A stretch of DNA of 64,000 bases, taken from Serinicoccus kebangsaanensis (GTDB lineage Bacteria > Actinomycetota > Actinomycetes > Actinomycetales > Dermatophilaceae). The stretch spans positions 62,001 through 126,000 of the forward strand of contig NZ_VSLG01000004.1 in NCBI RefSeq assembly GCF_008919445.1. The letters run 5' to 3'. The notes under the pieces are model-generated. The model worked only from the letters and a program-made list of their open reading frames with translations. It was not told the origin of the DNA and made no database searches. Positions 56,308 through 64,000 of the stretch are shown here, in pieces (the stretch's first letter is position 1; each line of letters begins with the position of its first letter). The translations under genes and the position numbers were made by a program.

Positions 56308-57203
56308 GCGCCGACGTCCGCCCGCCGGAGCACGCGCTCGAGGTCGTGCGCTCCGGTCCCGCCGCGACGGTGCAGGACCTCGGCCGACCTGGCCTCGCGC
56401 ACCTCGGGGTCGGCCGGTCCGGGGCGGCGGACCGGCCCTCGCTGCGGCTGGCCAACCGGCTGCTCGGCAACGACGAGGGGGCGGCGGCGGTCGAGGTGAC
56501 CGTGGGCGGTCTGTCGGTGACCTGCGCGGGCGGAGCCTTCGTCGCGCTCACCGGCGCCCCCTGCCCGGCCACGGTGGACGGCCGCCCGGTCCCGCTCAAC
56601 AGCGTCCTGTGGCTCCCGGACGGCGCCGAGCTCGAGCTGGGTATGCCCGCCGTCGGCCTGCGCAGCTACCTCGCGGTGCGCGGCGGCCTCGAGGTGGCGC
56701 CGGTGCTGGGGTCCCGCTCCCGGGACACGCTGGCCGGGCTCGGCCCGGACCCCCTCACCGCGGGGATGCGCCTGCCGGTCGGCCCGGCGCCGGCCGGCGA
56801 CCCGCTCGTGGACACCGCACCGCTCGACCCGCCCACCGGCGGGGAGATCACCCTGCGCGTCCGGCTGGGGCCCCGCGAGGACTGGTTCTCCCCCGGGGCC
56901 GCGCGGACGCTGCTCGGGCAGGCATACCAGGTGAGCGCCGACTCCGACCGGGTCGGCGCCCGGCTCGAGGGCGACCCGCTGGAGCGAGCGGGCGACGACG
57001 ACCGGGAGCTGCCGAGCGAGGGGATGGTGCTCGGCAGCCTGCAGGTGCCTCCCTCCGGGCAGCCGACGATCTTGCTGGCGGACCACCCCGTCACCGGGGG
57101 CTACCCGGTCATCGGGGTCGTGGACGCCCGGGACGTCGCGGCGGCGGCCCAGGCGCGTCCGGGTCAGACGGTGCGCTTCGTGCCCACGGCCCGCGCGAGC
57201 TGA
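56304..57203 (+). CDS. pxpC: 5-oxoprolinase subunit C
   Basis: This 299-aa AHS2 protein has TVQDLGRPGLAHLGVGRSGAAD (about 22-43), ANRLLGN, SYLAVRGGLEV and VLGSRSRDTLAGLG. The 3' end overlaps the end of malQ on the other strand by 40 bp. Confidence 0.96.
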   Translation: MSADVRPPEHALEVVRSGPAATVQDLGRPGLAHLGVGRSGAADRPSLRLANRLLGNDEGAAAVEVTVGGLSVTCAGGAFVALTGAPCPATVDGRPVPLNSVLWLPDGAELELGMPAVGLRSYLAVRGGLEVAPVLGSRSRDTLAGLGPDPLTAGMRLPVGPAPAGDPLVDTAPLDPPTGGEITLRVRLGPREDWFSPGAARTLLGQAYQVSADSDRVGARLEGDPLERAGDDDRELPSEGMVLGSLQVPPSGQPTILLADHPVTGGYPVIGVVDARDVAAAAQARPGQTVRFVPTARAS

Positions 57204-59293
57204 CGCGCGGAGCGCCAGGTCACCAGCTCCTCGAGCAGCACCGGACGGCCCTCCGGCCCGGCCAGCGGGATCCGCCAGTTCGGGTACTCCTCGTCGGTGC
57301 CGGGCTGGTTGATGACGCGCTTGTCCCCCGCGAGGTCGCTGACGCTGACGCCCAGCAGCTTGGCGGGCGTCCGGGTCAGGAACGCGTGCAGCGCCCGCAC
57401 CTGCTCGGTCACGTCCGCGCCCTCGCCGAGCAGGCCGCGCCGGCGCAGGTCGGCCAGCACCTCCTCGCGCGAGCTGGCCTCCTCGGCCAGCTCCTCCTCC
57501 AGCGAGCGGTCCAGCAGCCCCAGCCGGGAGCGGAGGTCGACGTGCACCCCCTCCAGGTAGCCGGCGGTCGGAGGCAGGTCGTGCGTGGTCACCGTGGCCA
57601 GGCACAGCTCCCGGTAGGCCTCCGGGTCCAGCAGCCTGCCGTCACCGTCCCAGTCCCGCTCGAACCAGAGGATCGAGGTGCCCATGACACCGCGCTCGCG
57701 CAGGTAGTCGCGCACCCAGGGCTCGACCGTGCCCAGGTCCTCGCCGATGACGACGGCCCCCGCGCGGTGCGCCTCCAGCAGCAGGATGCCGATCATCGCC
57801 TCGTGGTCGTAGCGCACGTAGGTGCCCTGGAACGGCTCGGCACCCTCGGGGATCCACCACAGCCGGAACAGGCCGATGACGTGGTCCACCCGCAATCCGC
57901 CGCTCTCCCGCAGCGCCGCCCGCACCATCTCGCGGTAGGGGGCATACCCGAGCTCGGCGAGCTTGTCCGGTCGCCACGGCGGCTGCGACCAGTCCTGACC
58001 GAGCTGGTTGTACTGGTCCGCCGGGGCCCCGACCGTGACCCCGCGGGCCAGCGCGTCGCCCAGCCCCCAGGCGTCCGCGCCGTCGGGGTGGACCCCCACC
58101 GCCAGGTCCGAGATCACCCCCAGGGACATCCCGCTGTCGAGCAGGTCGCGCTGCACCCGGGCGAGCTGCTCGTCCAGCACCCACTGCAGCCAGCAGTGGA
58201 ACTCCACCTCGGCGCAGTGCTCCTGCCGGTAGGCCTCCACCTCGGGGCTCCGGGCGTCCTGCAGCTCCTCGGGCCACTGCCGCCACCAGGTGCCGTGCTC
58301 CTGGCTGATGGCGCACCACGTGGCGAAGTCGACCAGGCCCTGGCCCTCGCGCTCCACGTAGGCGTGCAGGGCGCGCGAGCGACGCAGCGAGCGCGGCTGG
58401 CGGTAGATCAACCGGAGCGCGGCCTCCTTCGCCGTCCAGACGCCGTCCCGGTCGAGCAGGTCCAGGTCGAGGTAGCGCTGCGCGTCGTCCGCGTGCCACT
58501 CGATGAGCTGGCGCTGGGCGGCGGAGAGGTAGGCGACCTCGGGCACGTCCTCGACCCGGATGTAGATCGGGTTGACGAACCGGCGACTGGTCGGCAGGTA
58601 GGGGGAGGGCTCCATCTCCCCCACCGGCTCGGCCGCGTGCAGCGGGTTGACCAGCACGAAGTCCGCGCCCAACCCGGCGGCCCAGGCCCCGGCCTCGGCC
58701 AGGTCCGCGAGGTCGCCGAGGCCCCAGGAGGCACCTGAGCGCATGGCATACAGCTGCGTCATCAGGCCCCAGCTCTGTGCCTTCTCCTCGGCGAGCCCGG
58801 TCGGCAGCTCGAGCCGGGGTGGGGTCACCACGAGCGGCATCCGGGCCTGCTGGCCACCGGCCTCGACCATCACCTCGTGCCAGCCGAGGGGCAGGTCCAC
58901 CGGGACGTCGAGCCGCACCCGGCTGACCTCCGCACCGGCGACCCTCCCGCGCTCCGGCTCGCCGGGGACCAGACCCAGCTCCTGCTCGGCCCCGTCCTCG
59001 GTGCGCAGCCGTGCGGTGGGCCGCTCGCCGTCGCGCAGGTGCACGGGCACGTCCGCCCGCTCGCCCCGCGCGATCACCAGCACGGGGGGCAGCAGACGGC
59101 GCCACTCCCGCTCCTGCGCCCGGGCCAGCTCACGCCCGACGAAGTCGCCGCTCACGTCCACCCCGAGGGCGGCCAGGACCGCCACCACCGTGTCGTCCGG
59201 GACCTCGGTGTGCTGTCCCTGCCAGTCCCAGAACTCGGTGGCGATGCCGTAGGCGGCCGCCAGGTGGGCCAGTGCGGGCGTGCGCTGCGTCAC
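57164..59293 (-). CDS. malQ: 4-alpha-glucanotransferase
   Basis: This 709-aa protein starts at GTG 59293 (VTQRTPALAHLAA) after GAGAGGT; a much longer frame continues upstream but only shadows mscS. GH77 features are present: SPYLPTSRRFVNPIYI, LRVDHVIGLFRLWW with the catalytic nucleophile Asp, VIGEDLGTVEP with the acid/base Glu, and TTHDLPPTAGYLEG. It carries the N-terminal extra domain typical of actinobacterial MalQ. It rearranges maltodextrins. It is convergent with pxpC with a 40-bp overlap. Confidence 0.96.
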   Translation of the reverse strand: MTQRTPALAHLAAAYGIATEFWDWQGQHTEVPDDTVVAVLAALGVDVSGDFVGRELARAQEREWRRLLPPVLVIARGERADVPVHLRDGERPTARLRTEDGAEQELGLVPGEPERGRVAGAEVSRVRLDVPVDLPLGWHEVMVEAGGQQARMPLVVTPPRLELPTGLAEEKAQSWGLMTQLYAMRSGASWGLGDLADLAEAGAWAAGLGADFVLVNPLHAAEPVGEMEPSPYLPTSRRFVNPIYIRVEDVPEVAYLSAAQRQLIEWHADDAQRYLDLDLLDRDGVWTAKEAALRLIYRQPRSLRRSRALHAYVEREGQGLVDFATWCAISQEHGTWWRQWPEELQDARSPEVEAYRQEHCAEVEFHCWLQWVLDEQLARVQRDLLDSGMSLGVISDLAVGVHPDGADAWGLGDALARGVTVGAPADQYNQLGQDWSQPPWRPDKLAELGYAPYREMVRAALRESGGLRVDHVIGLFRLWWIPEGAEPFQGTYVRYDHEAMIGILLLEAHRAGAVVIGEDLGTVEPWVRDYLRERGVMGTSILWFERDWDGDGRLLDPEAYRELCLATVTTHDLPPTAGYLEGVHVDLRSRLGLLDRSLEEELAEEASSREEVLADLRRRGLLGEGADVTEQVRALHAFLTRTPAKLLGVSVSDLAGDKRVINQPGTDEEYPNWRIPLAGPEGRPVLLEELVTWRSARQLARAVGTKRTV

Positions 59294-59360
59294 AGGGGTG
59301 GGACCTCTCGGGCGGGGCGTGTTCGGCCCCAGTCTGTCAGCACACCGCCGCGGGTCCACA

Positions 59361-60275
59361 ATGGCAGGCATGCCTGTTCTCGACCTGCCCTTCGACACGT
59401 GGGAATCGACCGCGGACTGGCTGCTCGGTGCGCCGCTGCGGGTCGCCCTCATCCTGCTCTTCGCCATCCTCGCCCGGTGGGCCGCGCACCGGGCCATCCG
59501 CGGCGTCGTCTCGCGCGCGGTGGTGCGCGCGGACGAGGCCGAGCGCTCCTCGCTGGAGCGGGTCTTCGACTCGGCCACCGGGGTGCAGCGCGAGCGCCGC
59601 CGCCAGCGCGCCCTGACCATGGGCTCGCTGCTGCGCAGCGTCGCGACCTTCGTCATCGCCGGCGTCGCGCTGCTCACCATCATGGCCGAGCTGGGCATGC
59701 CGCTGGCCCCCCTGCTGACCAGCGCGGGCATCGGCGGCGTGGCGATCGGCTTCGGCGCCCAGTCGCTGGTCAAGGACTTCCTGTCGGGGATCTTCATGAT
59801 CATCGAGGACCAGTACGGCGTCGGCGACATGGTGGACACCGGCGAGGCCGTGGGGACCGTCGAGGAGGTCACCCTGCGGGTGACCCGGCTGCGCGACGCC
59901 AGCGGGGTCGTGTGGTTCATCCGCAACGGGGAGATCATCCGGATCGGCAACAAGAGCCACGGGTGGGCGGTCGCGACCATCGACATCCCGGTCGCCTACG
60001 ACGAGGACCCGGCCACCGTCCTCCCCCTGCTGCGCGAGACGGTCGCGGAGGTGTATGCCGATCCCCAGTGGTCGGACAAGCTGCTCGAGGAGCCGTCGGT
60101 CGCCGGGGTGGAGTCGGTCTCCGGCGGCACGATGACGCTGCGGGTCTTCGCCAAGTGCCGCCCCGGTGAGCAATGGGGCGTCCCCCGGGTGATCCGCGAG
60201 CGCGCCAAGGAGCGCTTCGACGCCGAGGGCGTCCGCGGCCCGCGGATCTCGCCCTTCGGGGACGCCCAGGTCTGA
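59361..60275 (+). CDS. MscS-family mechanosensitive channel
   Basis: This 304-aa protein from ATG 59361 (MAGMPVLDLPF) has two to three membrane helices, the pore-lining TM3 region TSAGIGGVAIGFGAQSLVKDFLSG (about 121-144) and the cytoplasmic beta domain with DQYGVGDMVD and VWFIRNGEI. It releases osmolytes on hypoosmotic shock. It diverges from malQ. Confidence 0.94.
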   Translation: MAGMPVLDLPFDTWESTADWLLGAPLRVALILLFAILARWAAHRAIRGVVSRAVVRADEAERSSLERVFDSATGVQRERRRQRALTMGSLLRSVATFVIAGVALLTIMAELGMPLAPLLTSAGIGGVAIGFGAQSLVKDFLSGIFMIIEDQYGVGDMVDTGEAVGTVEEVTLRVTRLRDASGVVWFIRNGEIIRIGNKSHGWAVATIDIPVAYDEDPATVLPLLRETVAEVYADPQWSDKLLEEPSVAGVESVSGGTMTLRVFAKCRPGEQWGVPRVIRERAKERFDAEGVRGPRISPFGDAQV

Positions 60276-60303
60276 CACCGGACGGCCGGCGGCCCGCCGC
60301 CGT

Positions 60304-60333
60304 GACAACCCCGCAGAGCACCTCGGTCGTCTG
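60304..60333 (+). promoter_or_regulatory. Possible autoregulatory ECF promoter
   Basis: GACAACC (60304-60310), a 17-bp spacer and CGTCTG (60328-60333) resemble AAC/CGTC-type ECF sigma promoters and sit just before the sigma gene's ribosome site (GGAGGT). Confidence 0.4.
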
Positions 60334-60354
60334 TCCGGGCATGGAGGTGTCTGC

Positions 60355-60858
60355 ATGACGGGTGAACCGTTCACCGAGTTCGTGCTGGCGCACGGGCACC
60401 GGCTGCACCGCACCGCGGTGCTGCTCACCCGGGACCCGCACGCCGCGCACGACCTGCTGCAGGAGTCGCTGCTCAAGGCCTGGCGCGCCTGGGGTCGGGT
60501 CACCGACAACCCCGAGGCGTATGTCCGCACGATCCTGCTGCGCGAGTTCCTCACCGCTCGCCGGCGCCGCTGGCACGGCGAGGTGCCCACCGAGACGCTG
60601 CCCGAGACCGCGCCCGAGCACGGGCTCGACACCGCGGCCGAGCTCGACCTCGCGCGCGCCGTCGGCGACCTGCCGGCGCAGCAGCGCGCGGTGGTGGTCC
60701 TGCGCTACTTCCACGACCTCACGGTCGCCGACACCGCCCGGACCATGGGCATCTCCGAGGGAACCGTGAAGTCGCACCACTCGCGCGCCCTGGCGGCGCT
60801 GCGGATCAGTGAGCACCTGGACGACGACGTCGTCAGCGAAGGGAGGGAGCAGCGATGA
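60355..60858 (+). CDS. SigE-family ECF sigma factor
   Basis: This 167-aa protein starts at ATG 60355 with GGAGGT upstream. Region 2 spans FTEFVLAHGHRLHRTAVLLT to LLQESLLKAWRAWGRV; region 4 spans LPAQQRAVVVLRYFHDLTVADTA to ISEGTVKSHHSRALAAL. It matches the actinobacterial SigE-type (TIGR02983) layout. The stop overlaps the ATG of its membrane partner, the usual sigma/anti-sigma pairing. Confidence 0.93.
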   Translation: MTGEPFTEFVLAHGHRLHRTAVLLTRDPHAAHDLLQESLLKAWRAWGRVTDNPEAYVRTILLREFLTARRRRWHGEVPTETLPETAPEHGLDTAAELDLARAVGDLPAQQRAVVVLRYFHDLTVADTARTMGISEGTVKSHHSRALAALRISEHLDDDVVSEGREQR

Positions 60859-62714
60859 CTCCCACGACCGAGGACCTGCGCACCACGCTCCAGGCGATGG
60901 CGGACGCCCACCCCGCCCCCGCCCCCGCCGACCTGCTCGATGAGCTGCGGGCCGAGCGCACCGCCCGTCGCACCCGCCGCGGATGGCTGGCCGCCGCCGG
61001 TGTCGCCGCGGCCGCCGTCGCCGCCGTCACCCTCACCCAGGTGTGGCCGGACCCGACCGCGACCGGACCGGCCGACGAGCCCACCGGTGTCGAGCCGGGG
61101 TGGGAGCTCACCGACGGCGAGGCGCCGGAGTTCTCCGGCGGGCTGCACCTGCTGGACTCGACCCCGCTGGACACCTCGGGGCCGGCGACCGTGCCTGCCA
61201 CGGGCAGCGACGCCCAGCGCTACGCCCTGCTCTGGTGCGACACCGGCCCGGCCCTGGAGGACCCGGCCGTGGACCGGCCAGGCCTGGAGCTCGACCCTGC
61301 GGGTGCGCAGACCGTGTCGATCCCCTGCCTGCCGCGCGACGGCATCCCGGAGGACGTCTCACCGGTGGCCCTCCCCCCGTCGGACCAGGGGTGGGAGGCG
61401 ACCTGGCAGGGTGACCTCCCCGCCGCCGCCGACGCCGTCCTGGGGATCTACGAGGAGGCGGAGCACGCCGACTACCCCTTCCCGGGCTGGCCGGACCCTC
61501 CGCTCACCGCTCCCGAGCCGGGTGCGGACGAGGTGTCGATCGACGCGTCCATGCCCCTGAGCGCCCAGCCGGTGCAGGCGGGTTTCGAGGGCAGCATGAT
61601 GGCGCACGCGACGGACGTCACGCTCGGCCCGGACAGCGAGATCGAGCTGTGGACCGGCGTCCCGGGCCGGATCCGGGTGTGGGTCGACGGCGTGCTGGTC
61701 ACCGACGACGGGGATGACCGGTGGTCCGCCGCCGACCCCGGGTTGCGGGGCGGCGCCTGGACCGCCTTCGAGGCGGGCGCGCGGCATACCCTCAGCCTGC
61801 CGGAGGAGGTGGGTGGCGAGGGTCGCACGGTCCGGGTCTCCGCCCTCGCCTCGCACGACGCCGCCTGGCAGGTCCGGGTCACCGGTGCCGACGGGCCGCA
61901 GCCCGCGGAGGCCGCAGTCCCTCCGCTCGACCCCGCGGCGGTGCCCGACGGGGTCCCGGAGTGGTCCGGCGGGATGCACCGACTCGGCGTCTGGGAGCTG
62001 CCCACCGACGGCACGGTGGCCGAGCTCGAGCTGCCCCGGTCGGTGCAGGGTCAGGAGGTGACCTGGCTGCCCTTCTGCCCCGGCGCGGAGCCCGCGACCC
62101 TCGGCATGGCGACGATCACCGTCGGCGACGACCCACGGCCGGAGCGCGGGTGCGCCGACCCGGAGCTCGGGTTCGGCTTCGTGGGGAACCAGCTCGACCT
62201 GTCCGAGGTGCCCGAGGGCAGCAGCGTGCGGGTGGGCCTGCCGTCGGTGATCGAGCAGGAGACGGGTCTGGTCGCGGCCTACGGGCCGGTGGCCTTCGAG
62301 GACTTCGACCACGCCGCGGCCGTGTCGCGCGACTGGGCGTTCTCGGCAGAGTCGGTCCTGCGCGCCGAACCCGAGGTGGTGGCCAGGCTGAGCCTGGCGG
62401 ACCTCGACGCGGACGGCAGCGCCACCCTCGTCGTGCCGGCGGGTGCGTCGATCCTGCGGGCCACCTCGGAGGGCGTGGGCCGCGTGCACGTCTGGCACGA
62501 GGGCCGCACGGTGCTCGACCCCAACGCCCTCTCGGCCTCGGCGCGGCTGGCGGGTGAGCAGTGGTGGACCGCCTGGACCGACGACCCGTCCACCCAGCTG
62601 GTCGGCACCCATCTCGAGCGGACGGTCTCGGCCGGTGACGAGCTCGAGATCACCGTCGAGGGCTACGAGGACGGCAGTCTCACCCTCGAGCTGCTCGCAC
62701 GGGCGGACGGCTGA
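60855..62714 (+). CDS. Membrane protein, probable anti-sigma partner with large ectodomain
   Basis: This 619-aa protein has an N-terminal cytoplasmic helical stretch (1-43), one transmembrane helix (about 44-66) and a large beta-rich extracytoplasmic region with two similar modules starting EFSGGLHLLD and EWSGGMHRLG. Each has the pattern LLWCD/LPFCP followed by ...IPC. The cytoplasmic end is short and has no classical zinc anti-sigma HxxxCxxC. Co-translation with the ECF gene suggests it holds or senses for that sigma factor. A paralogous ectodomain follows in the next gene. Confidence 0.8.
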   Translation: MTPTTEDLRTTLQAMADAHPAPAPADLLDELRAERTARRTRRGWLAAAGVAAAAVAAVTLTQVWPDPTATGPADEPTGVEPGWELTDGEAPEFSGGLHLLDSTPLDTSGPATVPATGSDAQRYALLWCDTGPALEDPAVDRPGLELDPAGAQTVSIPCLPRDGIPEDVSPVALPPSDQGWEATWQGDLPAAADAVLGIYEEAEHADYPFPGWPDPPLTAPEPGADEVSIDASMPLSAQPVQAGFEGSMMAHATDVTLGPDSEIELWTGVPGRIRVWVDGVLVTDDGDDRWSAADPGLRGGAWTAFEAGARHTLSLPEEVGGEGRTVRVSALASHDAAWQVRVTGADGPQPAEAAVPPLDPAAVPDGVPEWSGGMHRLGVWELPTDGTVAELELPRSVQGQEVTWLPFCPGAEPATLGMATITVGDDPRPERGCADPELGFGFVGNQLDLSEVPEGSSVRVGLPSVIEQETGLVAAYGPVAFEDFDHAAAVSRDWAFSAESVLRAEPEVVARLSLADLDADGSATLVVPAGASILRATSEGVGRVHVWHEGRTVLDPNALSASARLAGEQWWTAWTDDPSTQLVGTHLERTVSAGDELEITVEGYEDGSLTLELLARADG

Positions 62715-62735
62715 CCCATTTGTCAGACTGAGCCC

Positions 62736-64000
62736 ATGGCAGGGAGGCCAGCAGACGCCGGCTCCGGCACCGCGGAGCTCGTGAGCACGCACGGTGCCGG
62801 GCTGCACCGCGTCGCTGCCATGCTCACCGGCGACACCGACATGGCCACCCGCCTCACCGGGCTCACGCTGGCGCAGGCACCCGAGACCTCGAGCCGGCAG
62901 CAGCTGCTGCAGCGCCTGGTCCGGGCCTACGTGCGCACCGCGCCACGGCGTCGGGAGAAGACGCTGCCGGTCGGGACGGGTGACCCTGGGGACGTCGTCG
63001 CGCGGCTGGCTCCGCGCGCCCGCGCTGCGAGCGTGCTGCGCCTGGTCGAAGGGGCCAGCGTCGCCGACGTCGCCACGGCGCTGCGGCTCGCACCGGAGAG
63101 GATCGCGCGGCTCGTCCCCGAGCAGGAGGGGGTCGACGTCGCGCTGGAGGCGCTGGCTCACCGGCACGCGCTGACCGGAGACCGGCTGGAGAGCGAGCTC
63201 GGGACCGCCGTGGCCCAGGCGCCGCCGGAGCCGCCGCCCCGTGACCGGCGGTGGTGGTGGGCGGCAGCGGCCGCGGTGCCGCTCGCCGTGCTGGGTGGGT
63301 ATGCGCTCTCCCTCGACGGTGAGGAGGAGAGCGCCCCCGCCCCGACCTTCGTCGAGGCGGCCGGCGAGCCCGTGACGGATCTCACCGAGGCCGGCTTCGA
63401 GCTGCGCGATGACGGCACCCCGCCTAACGGCGCGGCCGGCCTGACCCTGGTCGAGACCATCGACCTGTCCCCCGGCGGCACCCAGCAGGTCGAACTGGAC
63501 ACGGACGACGTCCGGTTCCAAGGGCAGAGCGCGATGTTCGCCGTCCTGTGGTGCGACATGCCCCCGGCGGACGACCCCAACCTCGAGCCGCCGGGCGGGA
63601 TCGTCTCGGTGGCGGGCGAACGCATACCCGTGCCGTGCGCGGGGCGGGACGCCGGCCCACCGGTGACCACGGGTCACGTGGTCACCCTCCCGCCGCAGGG
63701 CTCGGCGACGGTCGAGGTCAGCGGGGACATCCCGGGTGACGGGGGCGCGGTGCTCGGGCTCTACGCCGAGCCCCCGGACGTCTTCCAGACGCCGCTGCCG
63801 GACGGCAACCTGACCGACGCGCCGCCGGTGCCCGACGGCGCGGCGCTCGTCGAGGACCAGGCGTTGATGCCCTACGGCCCGCAGTCGGCCACCCGCATCG
63901 TCCAGGCGGTGGAGCTGACGCCGGACAGCACGATCAGGGTCTGGGCCGGCCGGACCGGGGCGGTCTCGGTGGCCGTGGACGGCCACCCGGTGACCGACGA
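62736..64000 (+). CDS. Sigma-like domain fused by a membrane helix to an ectodomain; cut by right edge
   Basis: From ATG 62736 one frame runs open to the window end (421 codons). Residues 14-128 align by eye with the ECF sigma factor two genes upstream: ELVSTHGAGLHRVAAMLTGD with EFVLAHGHRLHRTAVLLTRD, and LAPRARAASVLRLVEGASVADVATALRLA with LPAQQRAVVVLRYFHDLTVADTARTMGIS. The basic DNA-contacting end of region 4 is changed, so it is degenerate. A transmembrane helix (about 172-192) follows, then an ectodomain homologous to the neighbour's (AVLWCDMPP, IPVPCAGRD, GAVLGLYAEP, DGHPVTDD). It may be a membrane-held sigma-like protein, either a decoy or a signal receptor. Confidence 0.78.
   Translation, partial: MAGRPADAGSGTAELVSTHGAGLHRVAAMLTGDTDMATRLTGLTLAQAPETSSRQQLLQRLVRAYVRTAPRRREKTLPVGTGDPGDVVARLAPRARAASVLRLVEGASVADVATALRLAPERIARLVPEQEGVDVALEALAHRHALTGDRLESELGTAVAQAPPEPPPRDRRWWWAAAAAVPLAVLGGYALSLDGEEESAPAPTFVEAAGEPVTDLTEAGFELRDDGTPPNGAAGLTLVETIDLSPGGTQQVELDTDDVRFQGQSAMFAVLWCDMPPADDPNLEPPGGIVSVAGERIPVPCAGRDAGPPVTTGHVVTLPPQGSATVEVSGDIPGDGGAVLGLYAEPPDVFQTPLPDGNLTDAPPVPDGAALVEDQALMPYGPQSATRIVQAVELTPDSTIRVWAGRTGAVSVAVDGHPVTD

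Noticed and set aside
59294..59986. N-terminal extension of malQ by about 230 residues
   Set aside because: The extension shadows mscS on the other strand; GTG 59293 has a ribosome site and begins at the family N-terminus.

Overview
The window is high-GC DNA (about 72% by sampling a few lines) with actinobacterial features. These include a clpP1-clpP2-clpX block, a T-box-controlled ileS, a mycothiol-linked DsbA-like reductase, an MT0933-type small protein and GTG starts with 4-nt ATGA/GTGA overlaps throughout. The gene set and the abundance of the octamer GGTATGCC/GGCATACC suggest an Intrasporangiaceae-like actinomycete (Ornithinimicrobium/Serinicoccus/Janibacter type); that placement is an inference, not proven by any marker here.

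Layout. 1-4354 (minus): an operon of a subtilisin-like protease with four TGGLYWGGQ repeats, an ECF-like sigma factor, a small unknown protein and a TPR-rich protein cut by the left edge. 4531-8913 (plus), diverging from it across a palindrome: a trypsin-like protease with a Cys/Thr/Ser repeat tail, then an APH-type kinase, a HopA1-family protein and a LanC cyclase, each overlapping the last by 4 nt. This resembles a split lanthionine-forming machine whose only visible substrate candidate is the protease itself. A Tat-type amidase follows. 10679-12386 (minus): ndk, uppP and a DUF4233-like gene. 12499-16615: DUF3105 and DUF305 genes, a 48-bp-repeat protein coupled to a JmjC/ribosomal-oxygenase-like hydroxylase, and a sucraseferredoxin-like protein. 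16870-23853: a sugar import and catabolism operon (binding protein, two permeases, FGGY kinase, two class II aldolases) with a convergent DeoR regulator. 24109-29190: folC, ileS and its T-box. 29238-33672: a DUF427 protein, a DUF559 nuclease, then a 35-codon peptide gene overlapping a YcaO gene (a second RiPP candidate, somewhat like bottromycin) and a convergent methyltransferase. 33748-38270: AGCS transporter and valS. 38280-42529: a DUF4129/MoxR/DUF58 membrane operon. 42570-48392: clpX, clpP2, clpP1, an EamA exporter, tig, tRNA-Pro and tRNA-Gly. 48410-60275: FMN reductase, Pol IV, SIMPL protein, small antitoxin-like protein, rpiB, DsbA-like reductase, pepN, pxpABC, malQ and mscS. 60355-64000: an ECF sigma factor, its membrane partner, and a paralogous partner that carries a degenerate sigma-like cytoplasmic domain and is cut by the right edge.

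The most interesting content is three peptide/protein-modification loci: (i) protease plus kinase/HopA1/LanC, (ii) Asp/His repeat protein plus JmjC hydroxylase, (iii) 35-residue peptide plus YcaO. Housekeeping genes usually contiguous in actinobacteria (folC, DUF4233, ndk) are separated here by an accessory block, and the sugar operon inside that block lacks the genome-typical octamer. All counts and positions were made by eye.
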